Position numbers and translations under genes: made by a program | The notes under the pieces: model-generated | The model's database searches: none | What the model was told of the DNA's origin: nothing | What the model saw: only the letters and a program-made list of their open reading frames with translations | In this document: piece after piece, positions 32,798 through 43,516 of the stretch | Position numbering within the stretch: position 1 is the first letter of the stretch | Layout: each line of letters opens with the position of its first letter | Origin: Simmondsia chinensis | Taxonomy: Eukaryota > Streptophyta > Magnoliopsida > Caryophyllales > Simmondsiaceae | Assembly: GCA_018398585.1 (NCBI GenBank) | Contig: JAGTTD010000001.1 | Coordinates: forward strand, 4,714,501 to 4,778,500 | Reading direction: 5' to 3' | Length of the DNA: 64,000 nucleotides

Positions 32798-33665
32798 GGG
32801 GATTTTGATGTATTTCCAAAGTATGTAATGAAGAAAGTGTTTAATGTTAGTTTAAGATGTGTTTAGATTGTTCCAATATATTTTTTAAGTGTTTATAGCA
32901 TGCCAAGTGTGTGTGTCGACACACATGGCCAGTGTGTCAACACACAATCCTTCAAAACCACAGGAAGGCAGTCGCGTGTCAACACACAAGCTTTACAGAA
33001 GCGCAATGAAGGTAGCTGTGTGTCGATGTGTGTGTTGACACACAACTTCGATACACAAGACAGTTCTGACAATTATTATCCGTGGTTTTTCCCGGTTTTT
33101 GGCGGTTGCTTGGGTGATGTTTTCGAACGTCTTGGCATAATAAATACTGATGCTTTCCCTTAGTTTTAGATGATGAATTCATCTTAAAAGTTTGAGAGAA
33201 AAAGATTGGAAAAGAACTTTGAAAGAAAGATAAAGTGTGAGTGCATTTGTTTGTGGAAGTTTTTGCGAAAACATCGTTATCTCTACATCTTACTCAATCT
33301 CTCCTCCTACACACTTTCACTTCATTTTTGGTTGTCGTTATATCCCCAAGACTATTTGGTACACCGAAATAAGTCTTAAAGAAAGTGATTACATGGCCTC
33401 GACACCTGAGATCGTTTGGTTACCCATTTGCAAGGATTTTGCATGTATTTGAAGAATTTGCACCAACATGTTTTGTGTTTCTTTTTCCTGAGTTTATTCG
33501 GGTTTTCTTATACCTCGCTTATTCGAATCGCCTATTATGTATTAATTAATTGGTATATTTGTTACTAAATAATCTTCTCTGTGTTGTTAAATAGTTATAT
33601 TCTCCCTGAATTTCTATAACTTGAATATCTAATTTATTTTTTGTAATATTCACACGCAATTGAAA
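32798..33665 (+). repeat. Probable 3' LTR of the second Copia remnant
   Basis: It begins TGATGTATTTCC right after a polypurine tract. At 32910-33045 it has a cluster of tgtgtcgacacaca / tgtgtcaacacaca palindromes, at least four sites. The right end is uncertain; ccaatca near 33675 is a candidate. No 5' LTR is in the window. Confidence 0.5.
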
Positions 33666-33899
33666 ATCCAATCAGAATACAGAACAACAACAACAAAATT
33701 TATATAATAGTACATAGCATAAATTTAAACTTTTATGCACATATACTTTGAGATGTTTTAACTATTAACCCTACTGCTTCAAAAAAAGAATCAAAAGAAT
33801 AAAAACATATTCACTTCTCCACCCCTTTTTTCTCTACAAGTCTCCCTACATTACATGGACCTTTTTTCCTCGTTACATCTCAGGAAGATTGACTGTCGG

Positions 33900-34190
33900 G
33901 GTGCAATGGTACTATCTTCATAGTTATTGTTATCCTTTAAATCACTCTTTTAGGTGGTTGCTGGTGTATGATTGATGGGCAACTTTGGTGATGAGGTCTT
34001 CCAGTGTAGCGTTTTATTTGATTTTTTATTGTACTTATTGTAGCATATATAGATCTGTAATCTGGGATGTAGACGTTTTGTTTGTTGTAGTAGATGTAGA
34101 TCTGTAATAGAGTAGGTGTGTTCTCGTGTTCCCCCTCACGGGAGGCCGATTTTTGTATCGCAATTATTTCGCTAATTATCAAAAAAAATT
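33900..34190 (+). repeat. Possible LINE 3' end with short poly(A)
   Basis: ttttgtatcgcaattattt, then cgctaattatcaaaaaaaa resembles the 3' terminus of plant L1-type LINEs. No reverse transcriptase is recognisable upstream. Confidence 0.3.
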
Positions 34191-34329
34191 ACATTTACCT
34201 CGCTTACTAAAGAAAAAAGGCAAAAAAACAAAAGGAAAAAAAAAACAAAAAGAAGACATTGTTGTGATTGAGATTCTACCAACAGATACCCACTTATTTT
34301 TCGAGAAATTACTCCCTAATTTCTAATAT

Positions 34330-34760
34330 TTATAAGTTTATTTAAATTAATTTATTATTTTTTTAATTTAAAAAAGCTATCTATATTTAATTTTTGATCA
34401 AATTAGTCATTGTACAGTTACTAACATTAAATAAAAATTAAAAGATAATAGACTGATTTAATCGTAGAATAAAATATTAAAATCTATTTTAAATAAAAAA
34501 TAAAATGTTAATTTAACTAAATTTACAAATATTAGAGATTAAAGAGTAAGGCCTAGAAGGTATAATTTTCTATTTCTAGAAACTAAAATTTAAGTTTTAG
34601 AATAGTTATTTTTTTTTATTCTTAATTTTTTTATTTTAATAAAAAAACTAAAACTGAAAAGTACTTTTAGAATATAATTTGTAATTCCTAAAAAATTAAA
34701 ATTATAAACAAATAATGATATCAGACAACTCCTAGTCCAGTGTTAAAAAAAAAAAAAAAA
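34330..34760. other. AT-rich stretch without a gene
   Basis: Only AT-rich DNA and a run of about 22 A at 34745-34766 are seen. Confidence 0.6.
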
Positions 34761-34769
34761 AAAAAACCT

Positions 34770-35975
34770 ACTAGTAGGGTATTCATTATCGGTTAACTGT
34801 ACTGTTTAACTTATCGGTTTGGTAACCATTTAATAAATTTGTAAAACTTCAATAACCGTTTCCACCTATTTAATCTCGGTTAATTGGAACTTCGGTTATC
34901 GGTTTTTTCAATTCGATTAATCAGTTAACCACTTATGAAATACAAAATTATATTATATTATTCACTCTTTACAACAACAACAATAACAACAACCCAGTGC
35001 CTCAAAAGGCTCCCGCATCAGCAGGGTCTGAGGGGGTAGTTGTACGCAACCTTCCCCCTTCCGGGGCTGCCCTGAAGGGAGGCAATTATATTATTCACTT
35101 TTTAACCTCTAAAATTTTGCTACTTTCGATTGCTTAAAAAAAAAAATTGAATAAAACATCTAATATCCAAAGTACCAAACGGTGCTTGTGTCGAGTATAT
35201 TATTGGAAGTTTTTTATATGTAATTAACACAAAAAAAAAAAGAAAAATGCTAAGAATGTAACAAGTAAAAAAATAGATGAAATCAAACTCATGACCTTAA
35301 ATAAGTATGATTGCTTATCCACTAAGCTCTAGCTTATAATGCACAAACATAATGCTCCCATAAATATCTTAATCGGTTTATTCGTTTAACCAATTTAGTG
35401 AAACCCATGAACCTAATTGCCCAAATTAACTGAAATTTTTACCGATTCAATAACCAAATTACTTTTCCCACCTCAATAACTGAAATTTTCGATTCAATTT
35501 TTTTAGTTTTGGATTTTTTTAAACACCCTCAGCTACCAGTCCTAAATAACTCAGGGCAGTGGCTAGTCGTCGTTGACTAGTCCTTGGGGGAGACGGCATC
35601 TCAGGGCATGATGCCTTCCCGAGTCCGAGATGCGTGTTGCCTTAAGGTGTCAATACGAGACTATCCATGGTCCAAAATGTATTCCGTTAACAAAATGCAT
35701 TCATTTCTTCTCAGTCGGGTGTTAGAGCTTCAAAGTTGCCTCCCATAGGTGCATCTCAGGCCGAGATGCACTTCGATCCCGGAGGCCTCATGTTCTTTAT
35801 TCGGGTACTATTTTGTCAATAGTTATCGCGTAACTGCTCAAATTAACCAAAATTTTTACTGATTCAGTAACCAAATTGCTTTTTCCAACTCAATAATCAA
35901 AAGTTTCGATTCAATTTTTTTAATTTCGGATTTTTTTAAACACCCACAGCTACCGGTCCTAAATAACTCTTTTTT
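34770..35975. repeat. ATCGGTTAACC-rich repeat with a direct duplication and a foreign insert
   Basis: The left part (34775-34935) is dense in cggttaac / taaccg words. A ~140-bp block (aattaactgaaatttttacc ... ttaaacaccctcagctacc) at about 35413-35556 recurs at 35840-35975. The two are separated by a GC-richer ~280-bp insert containing gtgcatctcaggccgagatg. Family unassigned. Confidence 0.55.
34972..35088 (-). mobile_element. RTE-tail retroposon with target-site duplication
   Basis: It starts with (caa)n and ends in gaagggaggc. Flanking sequences tattattcactctt and tattattcactttt form a ~14-bp duplication with one mismatch, as expected for target-primed reverse transcription. Confidence 0.75.
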
Positions 35976-36264
35976 TTTCCCTTTATTTTTCCTCCACTAA
36001 ACTACAAATCTCAATGGAATAACAATACGTGGCTACAGATTCTGACAAATTATGTTGTGGGCATCTACCCATTTCAAAGTTGACCCATAACAATCACTAA
36101 ATCAAAATCGTATCTTATCAATTTGTCAACTCCAAAAGTCCACCCACAAAGTCAACAAAGTCAAATCCCACCACCAGCAGGAAATATCTAAGGAGTCAAC
36201 TATCTTGTTAAAATTAGTAATTTCTTGTGTTTATACATATATTGTATTTTTTATTTAGTATTTA

Positions 36265-36849
36265 GGATTATTAAAGCCAAAGGTCCACGCAAAAGCAACA
36301 ACATTCCCAGTGCCCCAAGTGCTATCCTGAAGAGAGGCTGTTTTCGAGTACCCCCAACCTGAGGGGTTAAGACTTTCCAGGAGGTCACCCATCCTGGTAC
36401 TACTCTTGCCCAAGCATTCTTCACTTCAAAGTTCTAATGGGATCCGGTGCTTGCTTGTTGATACTCTCTTCGGTACGCCAAGGGTCCATGTACTTTGCCC
36501 ATTATATCAATTTAGTCCTTGTACTTTTAAATTGTGTCAATTTAGTCCGTTTACAATTGAACTTGTGTCAATTTAATTCTTAGAGTAAATTTTACGTTAA
36601 TTTGTTAATGAAGTTTTTAATAGTTCAACCTTGGATTGGGTTAAATTGGGTAAATGAATGAATTTGTAGTAGGTTAATTGCATCTAACGTGACTGTTTAA
36701 AAATTACGTTAATAATTTAATTTAAATTTGATCAAATGACTAAATTGACGCATTATAAACTGTAAAGAGACTAAATTGACACAATTAAAAATATAATAAC
36801 CAAATTGATACAATAAGAAAAGTACAGGAACCTTTGGAGTAAATAATCC
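36265..36849. mobile_element. Mutator-type MITE with perfect 9-bp target duplication (carries a SINE insertion)
   Basis: The inverted ends are ggattattaaagccaaagg and the reverse complement of acctttggagtaaataatcc. The 9-bp duplication tagtattta lies at 36256-36264 and 36850-36858. The interior reads gtgtcaatttagtcc...gactaaattgac, an inverted arrangement. A 5S-headed SINE sits at 36290-36476. Confidence 0.85.
36290..36476 (-). mobile_element. 5S-rRNA-headed SINE with RTE tail
   Basis: On the minus strand a degenerate 5S rRNA comes first (about 36361-36470). It includes ccggatcccattagaact, tgcttgggcaagagtagta and ggatgggtgacctcc, the 5S internal control region. Then follows the RTE 3' tail (gaaaacagcctctcttc...ggggcactggg) ending in TTGTTG. 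A 14-bp target duplication, gccaaaggtccacg / gccaagggtccatg (36276-36289 and 36477-36490), brackets the whole unit, so both parts moved together. Confidence 0.8.
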
Positions 36850-37184
36850 TAGTATTTAATTATGTATTTCTTTTAATAGGAGTTAAAAAAAAAAAAAAGA
36901 GAGAGAGAGAAAGAAAAAAGCAAGAATTATCTCCTTTCCCTTCCTTTTCCATATGTAACCGACCAAAGGCCATTACTAGCACCGTGAATGGTGTTTTATT
37001 GCTTTAACTCTTGTAATTTATTAGCCTACGATGCTTAGTCTTCCTTTCTTGCAAGAATTAGGGTTAGTAATGCGGATAAATAGGTCGTTTTATTCAATGT
37101 AAATTCATCCGAGTCTCATTCTATTTTTTCTTAGTTTATTCTATTCTTGTCTAGTCTAAATTTTAACATATCTCAAAATCTTTA

Positions 37185-37435
37185 ACGGACGAGTGCAAGC
37201 GTATGATTGGTTTTGCCCCTCATGCAAAATCTTGTTCAACCTTGAAGCGTGAATATTGCACGTGCCCACCTTATACCTCGTAATTTAAATTATGTTAATA
37301 TTGAAAGTGAGGGCTATGGATTTCGAATTCACGACCTCTTTTTCACAATGCTTCGATATATAATACCAAGGAATCAAACCAACTTTCCCCAAAGCTCAAA
37401 CCGATGGATGAAGGGCTATAATTAGCTATATACTG
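37185..37435. repeat. Dispersed repeat beside the WRKY 3' end
   Basis: The phrases cgtatgattggttttg, ttgaagcgtgaatattgcac, attgaaagtgagggct and aattcacgacctc match the repeat at 19390-19690 in order. Confidence 0.55.
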
Positions 37436-37717
37436 TAACACGAAAAGCACTCGCCCGCGTCAGATCCGTCGAGTTCTTCAAAACCCACAAAGAAATCATC
37501 GTTTAGCATAATATCAGAGAGACCCATCTCATTTTTTTCTTCTGTCGAGTTCTTTTTTCCCCAAAGCTCAAACCGATGGATGAAGGGCTATAATTAGCTA
37601 TATACTGTAACACGAAAAGCACTCGCCCGCGTCAGATCCGTCGAGTTCTTCAAAACCCACAAAAAAATCATCGTTTAGCATAATATCAGAGAGACCCATC
37701 TCATTTTTTTCTTCTGT
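37387..37717. repeat. 172-bp tandem duplication spanning the WRKY 3' coding end
   Basis: The block from cccaaagctcaaaccgatgg to cattttttcttctgt occurs at about 37387-37545 and again at 37559-37717, almost identical, with a 13-bp linker. It contains the last ~40 codons of the WRKY gene plus repeat-derived DNA. Confidence 0.93.
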
Positions 37718-40700
37718 TTTGGACTCTGATTTTTCTGTGGGGTTGTCAACGGCGGCAGCTGTGGTGGCAGTGGCCGTGGTGGAGGAGGTGGGTTTATGGC
37801 GGGTGGTTCCGGCGAGGGAGTTCCGGTGGGTGGGCATAGGGTGGTTGTGGTCGGCGGTGTAGGTGACAATGAACATTTCGGGATCACTTCTGTTTCTTTC
37901 TACTTGTTTACGAGCTAAACATCCCTTGAAGCTGCTGCATTTGTAATATCCCCTGTTTTAGTAGGAACAAAAATGTTAGGAAATTCAACAGCTAACATAT
38001 AACGAAAGACTTAACGAGAAAATAAAATCAAATACATAAGATTTACGTAGTTTGGCCAAAATTGCCTACGTCATAGGAATTATATGGATATTTTATTGAT
38101 TGGAATTTTACAGTGAGTTTTTTAACCTAAACAGGGCATACATAGGCGCAAATAAAGAAATCATAAATTCTTCGACTGACAGCAAAACAGATTTGGACCT
38201 CCACCTGGCCAAATCCTTCACTTCATGGAATTGATTCATAACACTATAAAACCAGGCTCCACATAAGAAGTCGAACAAAAAAAGCAAATTAAATCCCCTT
38301 TTTTAGTTTAATTTGCTAGAGTATAAAATTATTTCAACTCTTCATGTATCGGTATAAGTTTTTGAAATAGTTGATTCTTTAATATAGTATTGGGGCTCTG
38401 TTGATTAAAAGATTGTAGGTTTAGGTTCCAATAGTCTCGCTATTAATGTTAATGTAATTATGGGTACTGTGATTGTTGGAGTAATTTAATGGAATATGGT
38501 AATTATTTACTATAATTCCCGTCATTATCTTGTTGATAACACTTATTGTTTTGGTAATAACAACTTTAATAGTTTAAACAAAAGTATAAAAGGGATATAT
38601 GTATATACAGACGGTTTAAGCCCATCAGACATTCACCTAAAGAGCATTTTAAAGTGTAAAACTATTATTATATCTTTACTTATTGGATTAAACTTTTCAG
38701 GATATAACATAAGTGAATTAAAAGCATAAGCAAATTTTTAATTATAATTTTATAAAGGTAAGAAAAGGCATTGAGTAGAGTCTATATAAGGAAGAATTGT
38801 CCCTTAGGGACATAGCAAAGTGGTTTGCAACGCCGGGTGCCAATGGGGTGGCCCGGGTTCGATTCCCACTAAGCTCAAAGTGGGCCTCTTTATGAGCTGA
38901 TTTGGGGGTATTATCCCCCCTCCCCCTCCCCCTATCCTTACCATCATAAAAAATAAAATAAAAAATTTAAGGAAGAATTGGCCTAATTCTAGCATTAGAA
39001 AAGCTCATCTTGTTCATATTAGTTTCTCAAAAGTATTGTTGAACAGTCTGATACTGCTTTATTGGACTTGAATTTTATAAATATTATTCTGTTGTTCTTT
39101 AGGGTTGAAACAACTTCCCTACAAGGCAACACCTTTGTAGGGATAAGGAAGCGTACATCTTATCCTTTGTAGCCTCTGCCTTATCGGGAGCCTCTTTGAG
39201 GCACTGGGTTTATTTATCGTTGTAAGAATATTCTTGTATGGCAATTTTGGGTATTAAAATTATGCGTTTTAAAGCAAAGTGAAAGCCCTTTATTTTTCCA
39301 ATAGGGAGGAAGAATCCAAGGTTAAACTTTTCTTTAGTAAGGAATATGAACTTGTTCCAAGAATCAAGCAAAGTTAAAGTACTTAGATAAAAAAAACCAA
39401 AGCATTTAACTCCACAAGCAAAAGTCAAAAAATATATTCAAAAAAAAGTCAAAAATTTAAGCAAATCGTGGAAAAGGAGTGCATTTGAGTTTGTTGTGCC
39501 GAAAGCCTCTCCAATGGTCGGATCCAATTGGATTGGAGAAAGCGAGTGATGCATTTGTCAGAGATCACATGTGAGGGGGAGTGTTAAGAGTAAAATTTCA
39601 CTTGAGTTAAGTATGAATCCCACATTGGAGTTGTGAAAGTGAAAAGATTATTTTATAAATCTGGTGGGTCATTTCACGTATTGCCAATTGGTTTTGGGAT
39701 GGAACCCCACTTGGGCTTATATGTGGATCTTGTATGTTCCAACTCCATGGGTTGGGCCTCAAGGCCCGGTGAAATTTAACACATATTTTTGCTGTAAAAT
39801 TATATTGATATTAAGATTATGAATGGATTCAAACTTTCAATTTGTTGGTTTATACATGGAGCCCAACTACATTGAGCATTGTTTATAAGGTATAAGATTG
39901 GGCCAATCCTATTTACACTCATGACACACTACGGTTTTTAGTGCGGCGGCTCTATGCATACACAAAGGTATATTGTGTATATTAAAGTTAGGGTTGAGAG
40001 AAGTTGAGAGTTGAAACGTTTTACGTAACTTTCAAACATTTAGTGAATTATTGTGTTCCCCTCCGTGGATTTAGACTTTGGCTAAACCATGTAAATTTCG
40101 GTGTTCTTTTCTATCCCCTTTTGCGTATGATTGCTATTTTGATTTAGGGTTTGTGTATTCTGCAGGTGATTATAACAAGTGGTATCGGAGCCCAACACGA
40201 TTAATAAGGTTAAGATGCTTATGAGATAAAATATTCAAATATCCGTATACCTGATTGTATTTGTATATATTAAAATATTAGAGTAGCTAAACAATAAATG
40301 ACCCAACCCTCATGATACTTAGGTGATAATGGTTCTTAATATTAAGAGTGTAGGAATTTGAACTCATGATCTTTCGATCAATAAAATTATAACACTATAT
40401 CCTAACTAATTATTTTAAAAGTTTAATAGGTCGGGACAAGGTCAAAAAATGATTTTATACTATAAAAGGTTCAAGGGGTGTATTTGAGCCGAGCCGTTAG
40501 TTTTAAGCTCGACTCGCCAAAAGGTCGGGCTCGGCTCGGCTTGGCTTGGCTCAATCTAAGCTTAATAAGCTTTAAATTAGGTTTGCAATATTTCGGCTCA
40601 TTTAAGCTCAATCTAGGCTCGTTTGGGCTCATTTAAGCTCAAACTCGGCTCATTTAGGCTCCAATATAGATTCATTAAGCAAATAAATTATATTAAAAAA

Positions 40701-43232
40701 AGCTCGCTTAGGCTCGTTTAGACTCGCGAGCCTACAAGCTCGAGCTTCAATAAGCTTGGGCTCGGCTCGATAAGCTAAACGAGCTGGCTCGGCTCGGCTC
40801 GAACTCAAAGCGAGCCGAGCTTTTCGAGCTTTATGATGAGCCCTCGTGAGCCGGCTCGGCTCATTTATACCCCTAGGTTCGAGAAATAAACGGACCTCGG
40901 GTAAGGGGAGCCTTTAATGGGTTTTTGACCATATTTACGCCATGCCCACTCGTCCGAAGATACACCTTCTGCAGCTACATGGCACACCTTCTTCATCACA
41001 TTCTTCCTATTTTTTCAACAACAAAAAAAAAGGAGCAAATTTAGCTGATTTCACTTAATGGAAAACAACAACAACAAACCCAATGCCTCAATGGCTCCCG
41101 CGTAAGCAAGGTTTAGGAGGGGTGAGATGTACGCAGCTTTACCCCTTCAGGGTGATATCTTAAACAGAGGTTGTTTCCGAGGACCCTCAACATGAGAAGC
41201 ATGAAAAGCATGGGAGCATAAAAGCATACAAGCATCTAAGTGAAAGAGCATACATAACGGCACAATGCAAGCATATAGAAAGTAAAAACAAATAGGCATA
41301 AGAGGACAAAGTAGCCAACATACGGCAAAACTACGTGTAAACAGACAAACATGCAAAAAGCCTCGTGGCACTAGTACTAGCTTAAAAGTGCTCGTCGATC
41401 CTAAACCGCGATACTGGTTACACCTATACTAATCCTCCAGTGGGCTCTATTTAATGGCCAATTATGAAATTAATTTTTTAAAGCATGTTTGGTATTGTTT
41501 TTTGTTTATAATTTTTGATTTTTAGAAACTAAAAATTGAGTTTTGGAGACTTTTTTTTTTAGTTTTTTGATTTCTTGTGTTCTTGTTTACAGAGGCGGAT
41601 CCAGTGTTTGGGCACTAGGGCACGTGCCCCTAGTCAATGGTGGATTAATGTACGTACATGGATACTATAAGTGTTAAATATATAAAATTATGCGTGCTTA
41701 AAAATTAATAGTTAGATTAGTAGTTTAATGGTAAATATGGACTTGTATCTTCCTAATGATCGCGGGTTTGATACACTATATCCCCACTCTTTCATCAGTT
41801 TTATTCGAGGTTTTTTTTTTTTTTTTTTTTTGAACACTGTTTTATTCAAGTTTTTTCTTGGGCACCCACTTTTTTTCATAAAATATTTTATTTTACATTG
41901 AACAAATTTATTAACTTATAAATTGATAATCATTTAATATTATTTTTTATATGCTATGTATCTACTTTTTAATTAATATTTTATTAAAATAAATTTTAAT
42001 AATTAAATATTTAATTTTAGTTAATTAATTATGCAATAATAACCTATGAGTATTATACAATAACTATTATATTTATGACAAAACTTAATAATGCCCCCAA
42101 CGACTGTATTCTCCTCATCCTATCTTCGTCCTACTCTTTATCTTCCATTGATTGAGAGAAAAGCAAAAGATGGAACAATTAGTCATTATGTGGCAAGAGA
42201 GCATTTATTAAGTAAAATTAAACATTTCTTTGGAGATATTAGCAGATTTATCCAAATACGTAATTATTTTTCAATTAAGCAATACACATATATACACAAC
42301 GCTTCTATGTTGATATCGTTATATGATTCTTCTATGATTCTGGGATATTTTTTCAAATTGTTGGCATTCAAAACTCTCAATTTTGTTCTAATGTATGAAC
42401 AATAGTCTAAATCTCATATTTTATTGATTGTCCCTCGCTATGACCTCCTATACGTGCCCCCAGTGGAAAAAAATTCTGGATCCGCCAGTGCTCTGCTTGT
42501 TTACTATTAAAAACCCGGAAACAAGAAACTAAAAACTACAAAAATTTTAGGGTTGTTTGATATCTTTGTTGTTAGGAAATTTTTCATTTTGAGGAACTAA
42601 AAGCTTCCATTTTAAAAACGATTTTTTTCTTATTTTTGGTTTTATGTTTTGTGTTTTTACTCAAATCAAGAAGAAATTTTTAAAAAATCAATAATTAAGA
42701 AAAAAAATCATTAAGAGTATAATTTCTAGTGTCTAAAAAAAATAAAAATAATATAACTTATAATTTCTCAAAAAATAAAAAAATTGCAAATATAAAATGA
42801 TAGTACGTATTACCTCTTCTTAGTCTTCTGAGATGTAGCATTACCAATGGCAGTACAAAAAGCACTTGTATTACCATCATTCCCAAACACAAAGTGCGCC
42901 TCTTTCGCTCCTCTTTGCTCCCCCCGAATCAGCCCCGCCGCTGTCTGCTCTCCTCCACCCATCGCAGCCGTCCTGCTGGTGTTTGCTGCGGCGGAGATGG
43001 TGGTGATATCAGGGCAAAAGGGCAAGAGCAGATCCCCCAAATCATCACTTCTTGGGGCACTTTTTAATGTCTCAAATGGGTTAATGGGTGTTTGAAAATG
43101 TGCCCTGTTTTGTGAAGGGAAAAGGGGGTTCAGATCTGGGCCCTTTGCGGTGGTTTCCGGTGAAGTTGTGGTGGTGGTGGGTGTGGCGCAGCCGCGGACC
43201 ACCGCGAGTAGATCCCAGTCTGTGGCATCCAT
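37598..43232 (-). CDS. Group IIe WRKY transcription factor (WRKY22/27/29 type)
   Basis: Three minus-strand exons: 42814-43232, 40896-41006 and 37598-37952, joined in phase 2 at both introns, about 294 aa. The start ATG at 43232 (ACCATGG) opens [15 protein letters not shown], the conserved N-terminus of this subgroup; an in-frame upstream ATG at 43307 would add 25 residues. Exon 2 encodes VCHVAAEG...[18 protein letters not shown]. Exon 3 completes the zinc finger C-X5-C-X23-H-X-H ([10 protein letters not shown] ... TADHNH). The intron in the WRKY domain after PYPR is the known R-type site. Relatives bind W-boxes (TTGAC) in defence and senescence programmes. Introns of 1.8 and 2.9 kb hold hAT, RTE, LTR, MITE and SINE insertions. 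The C-terminus, after [16 protein letters not shown], ends in a short tail that appears repeat-derived. Confidence 0.93.
38815..38960 (+). mobile_element. tRNA-derived SINE, copy 1 (WRKY intron 2)
   Basis: An A-box-like catagcaaagtggtttgc, a B box gggttcgattccc, then gtgggcctctttatgag and a pyrimidine-rich part running into an A-rich tail. It matches the copy at 58222-58374 throughout. Confidence 0.8.
39100..39222 (+). mobile_element. RTE 3'-tail fragment, diverged
   Basis: aagcgtacatcttatcc, then gcctctgccttatcgggagc, then gaggcactgggtt and a decayed ttatcgttgtaa end. Plus orientation, in WRKY intron 2. Confidence 0.6.
39582..40177 (+). mobile_element. LTR with a polypurine tract on its left and a primer site on its right
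   Basis: The LTR starts TGTTAAGAG directly after gtgagggggag (polypurine tract) and ends ATAACA, two bases before tggtatcggagccc (40180-40193, an initiator-Met primer site with one mismatch). So 3'-internal, LTR and 5'-internal sequence lie in series. Fragments of this LTR family occur at 23575, 25360 and 59350. Confidence 0.7.
40475..40878. mobile_element. AGCTCGGCTCGG-rich MITE-like element in WRKY intron 2
   Basis: The outer ends are inverted: aggggtgtatttgagccgag on the left, ctcggctcatttataccccta on the right. The interior repeats ggctcggctc and tcgagctt words. It stops 17 bp from the exon 2 splice donor at 40895. Confidence 0.65.
41069..41475 (-). mobile_element. 5'-truncated RTE LINE, 3' UTR plus tail (WRKY intron 1)
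   Basis: It begins with (caa)n, the reverse of the TTG tail. It continues through ccaatgcctcaatggctccc, acgcagctttacccc and a run of aagcat/gcata words, to aagcctcgtggcactagtac and gtgggctctattta. The sequence is collinear with 46072-46495. It lies 62 bp from the exon 2 acceptor. Confidence 0.85.
41590..42495. mobile_element. hAT-type non-autonomous element with 8-bp target duplication (WRKY intron 1)
   Basis: The ends read CAGAGGCGGATCCAG on the left and, inverted, CAGAGCACTGGCGGATCCAG on the right. The duplication cttgttta lies at 41582-41589 and 42496-42503. Near the ends are gggcacgtgcccctag and gtgcccccag. An open stretch at 42091-42405 has no recognised domain. It is inserted into an older A/T-rich MITE whose halves flank it. 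Confidence 0.85.
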
Positions 43233-43325
43233 GGTGGGCTTTTGGGGTTTTGACTTTTGTAATGGAGCTTTGAGCTTGTGCTTGGGGGCGCTGACTTTTG
43301 GGGGCAAAGGGTTGGTGGTTATTGT

Positions 43326-43342
43326 TTTATTTATATAGAAAA
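43326..43342 (-). promoter_or_regulatory. Probable TATA box of the WRKY gene
   Basis: On the minus strand tctatataaataaaac lies about 100 bp upstream of the chosen ATG at 43232 and ~25 bp upstream of the alternative ATG at 43307. That spacing favours the downstream ATG, because the transcript would start near or after 43307. Confidence 0.55.
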
Positions 43343-43516
43343 GGATTGGAGATATTTTCTGTTATAAAAAGGTAAAGACTCGGCTACAGCATCTTATAGG
43401 CATCCTCTTAAGAGAGAAAATTTTAAGGTTTCAGCGCAAGTGATGGAGAGACGAGCGCAAGAAAGAGCCTAATCTCGAATGTTGACACTCACACTCTCAT
43501 GACCTGCATTTGCTAG

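Noticed and set aside
33340..33450. Stretch reading like a Copia RNase H end (KESDYMASTPEIVWL)
   Set aside because: It lies inside the probable LTR, has no neighbouring RNase H motifs in frame, and the resemblance is short.
36361..36470. A functional 5S rRNA gene on the minus strand
   Set aside because: Several changes in the control region, a wrong 5' end, and fusion to an RTE tail within one target duplication show it is a retroposon part, not a gene of a 5S array.
38820..38890. A true tRNA gene at the B box gggttcgattccc
   Set aside because: No acceptor-stem pairing or anticodon arm can be drawn. A second diverged copy with the same downstream body at 58222 shows it is a SINE.
42091..42405. 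Open frame of 104 aa in the hAT element
   Set aside because: No BED finger or hAT dimerisation motif is visible and the element is far too short for a transposase.
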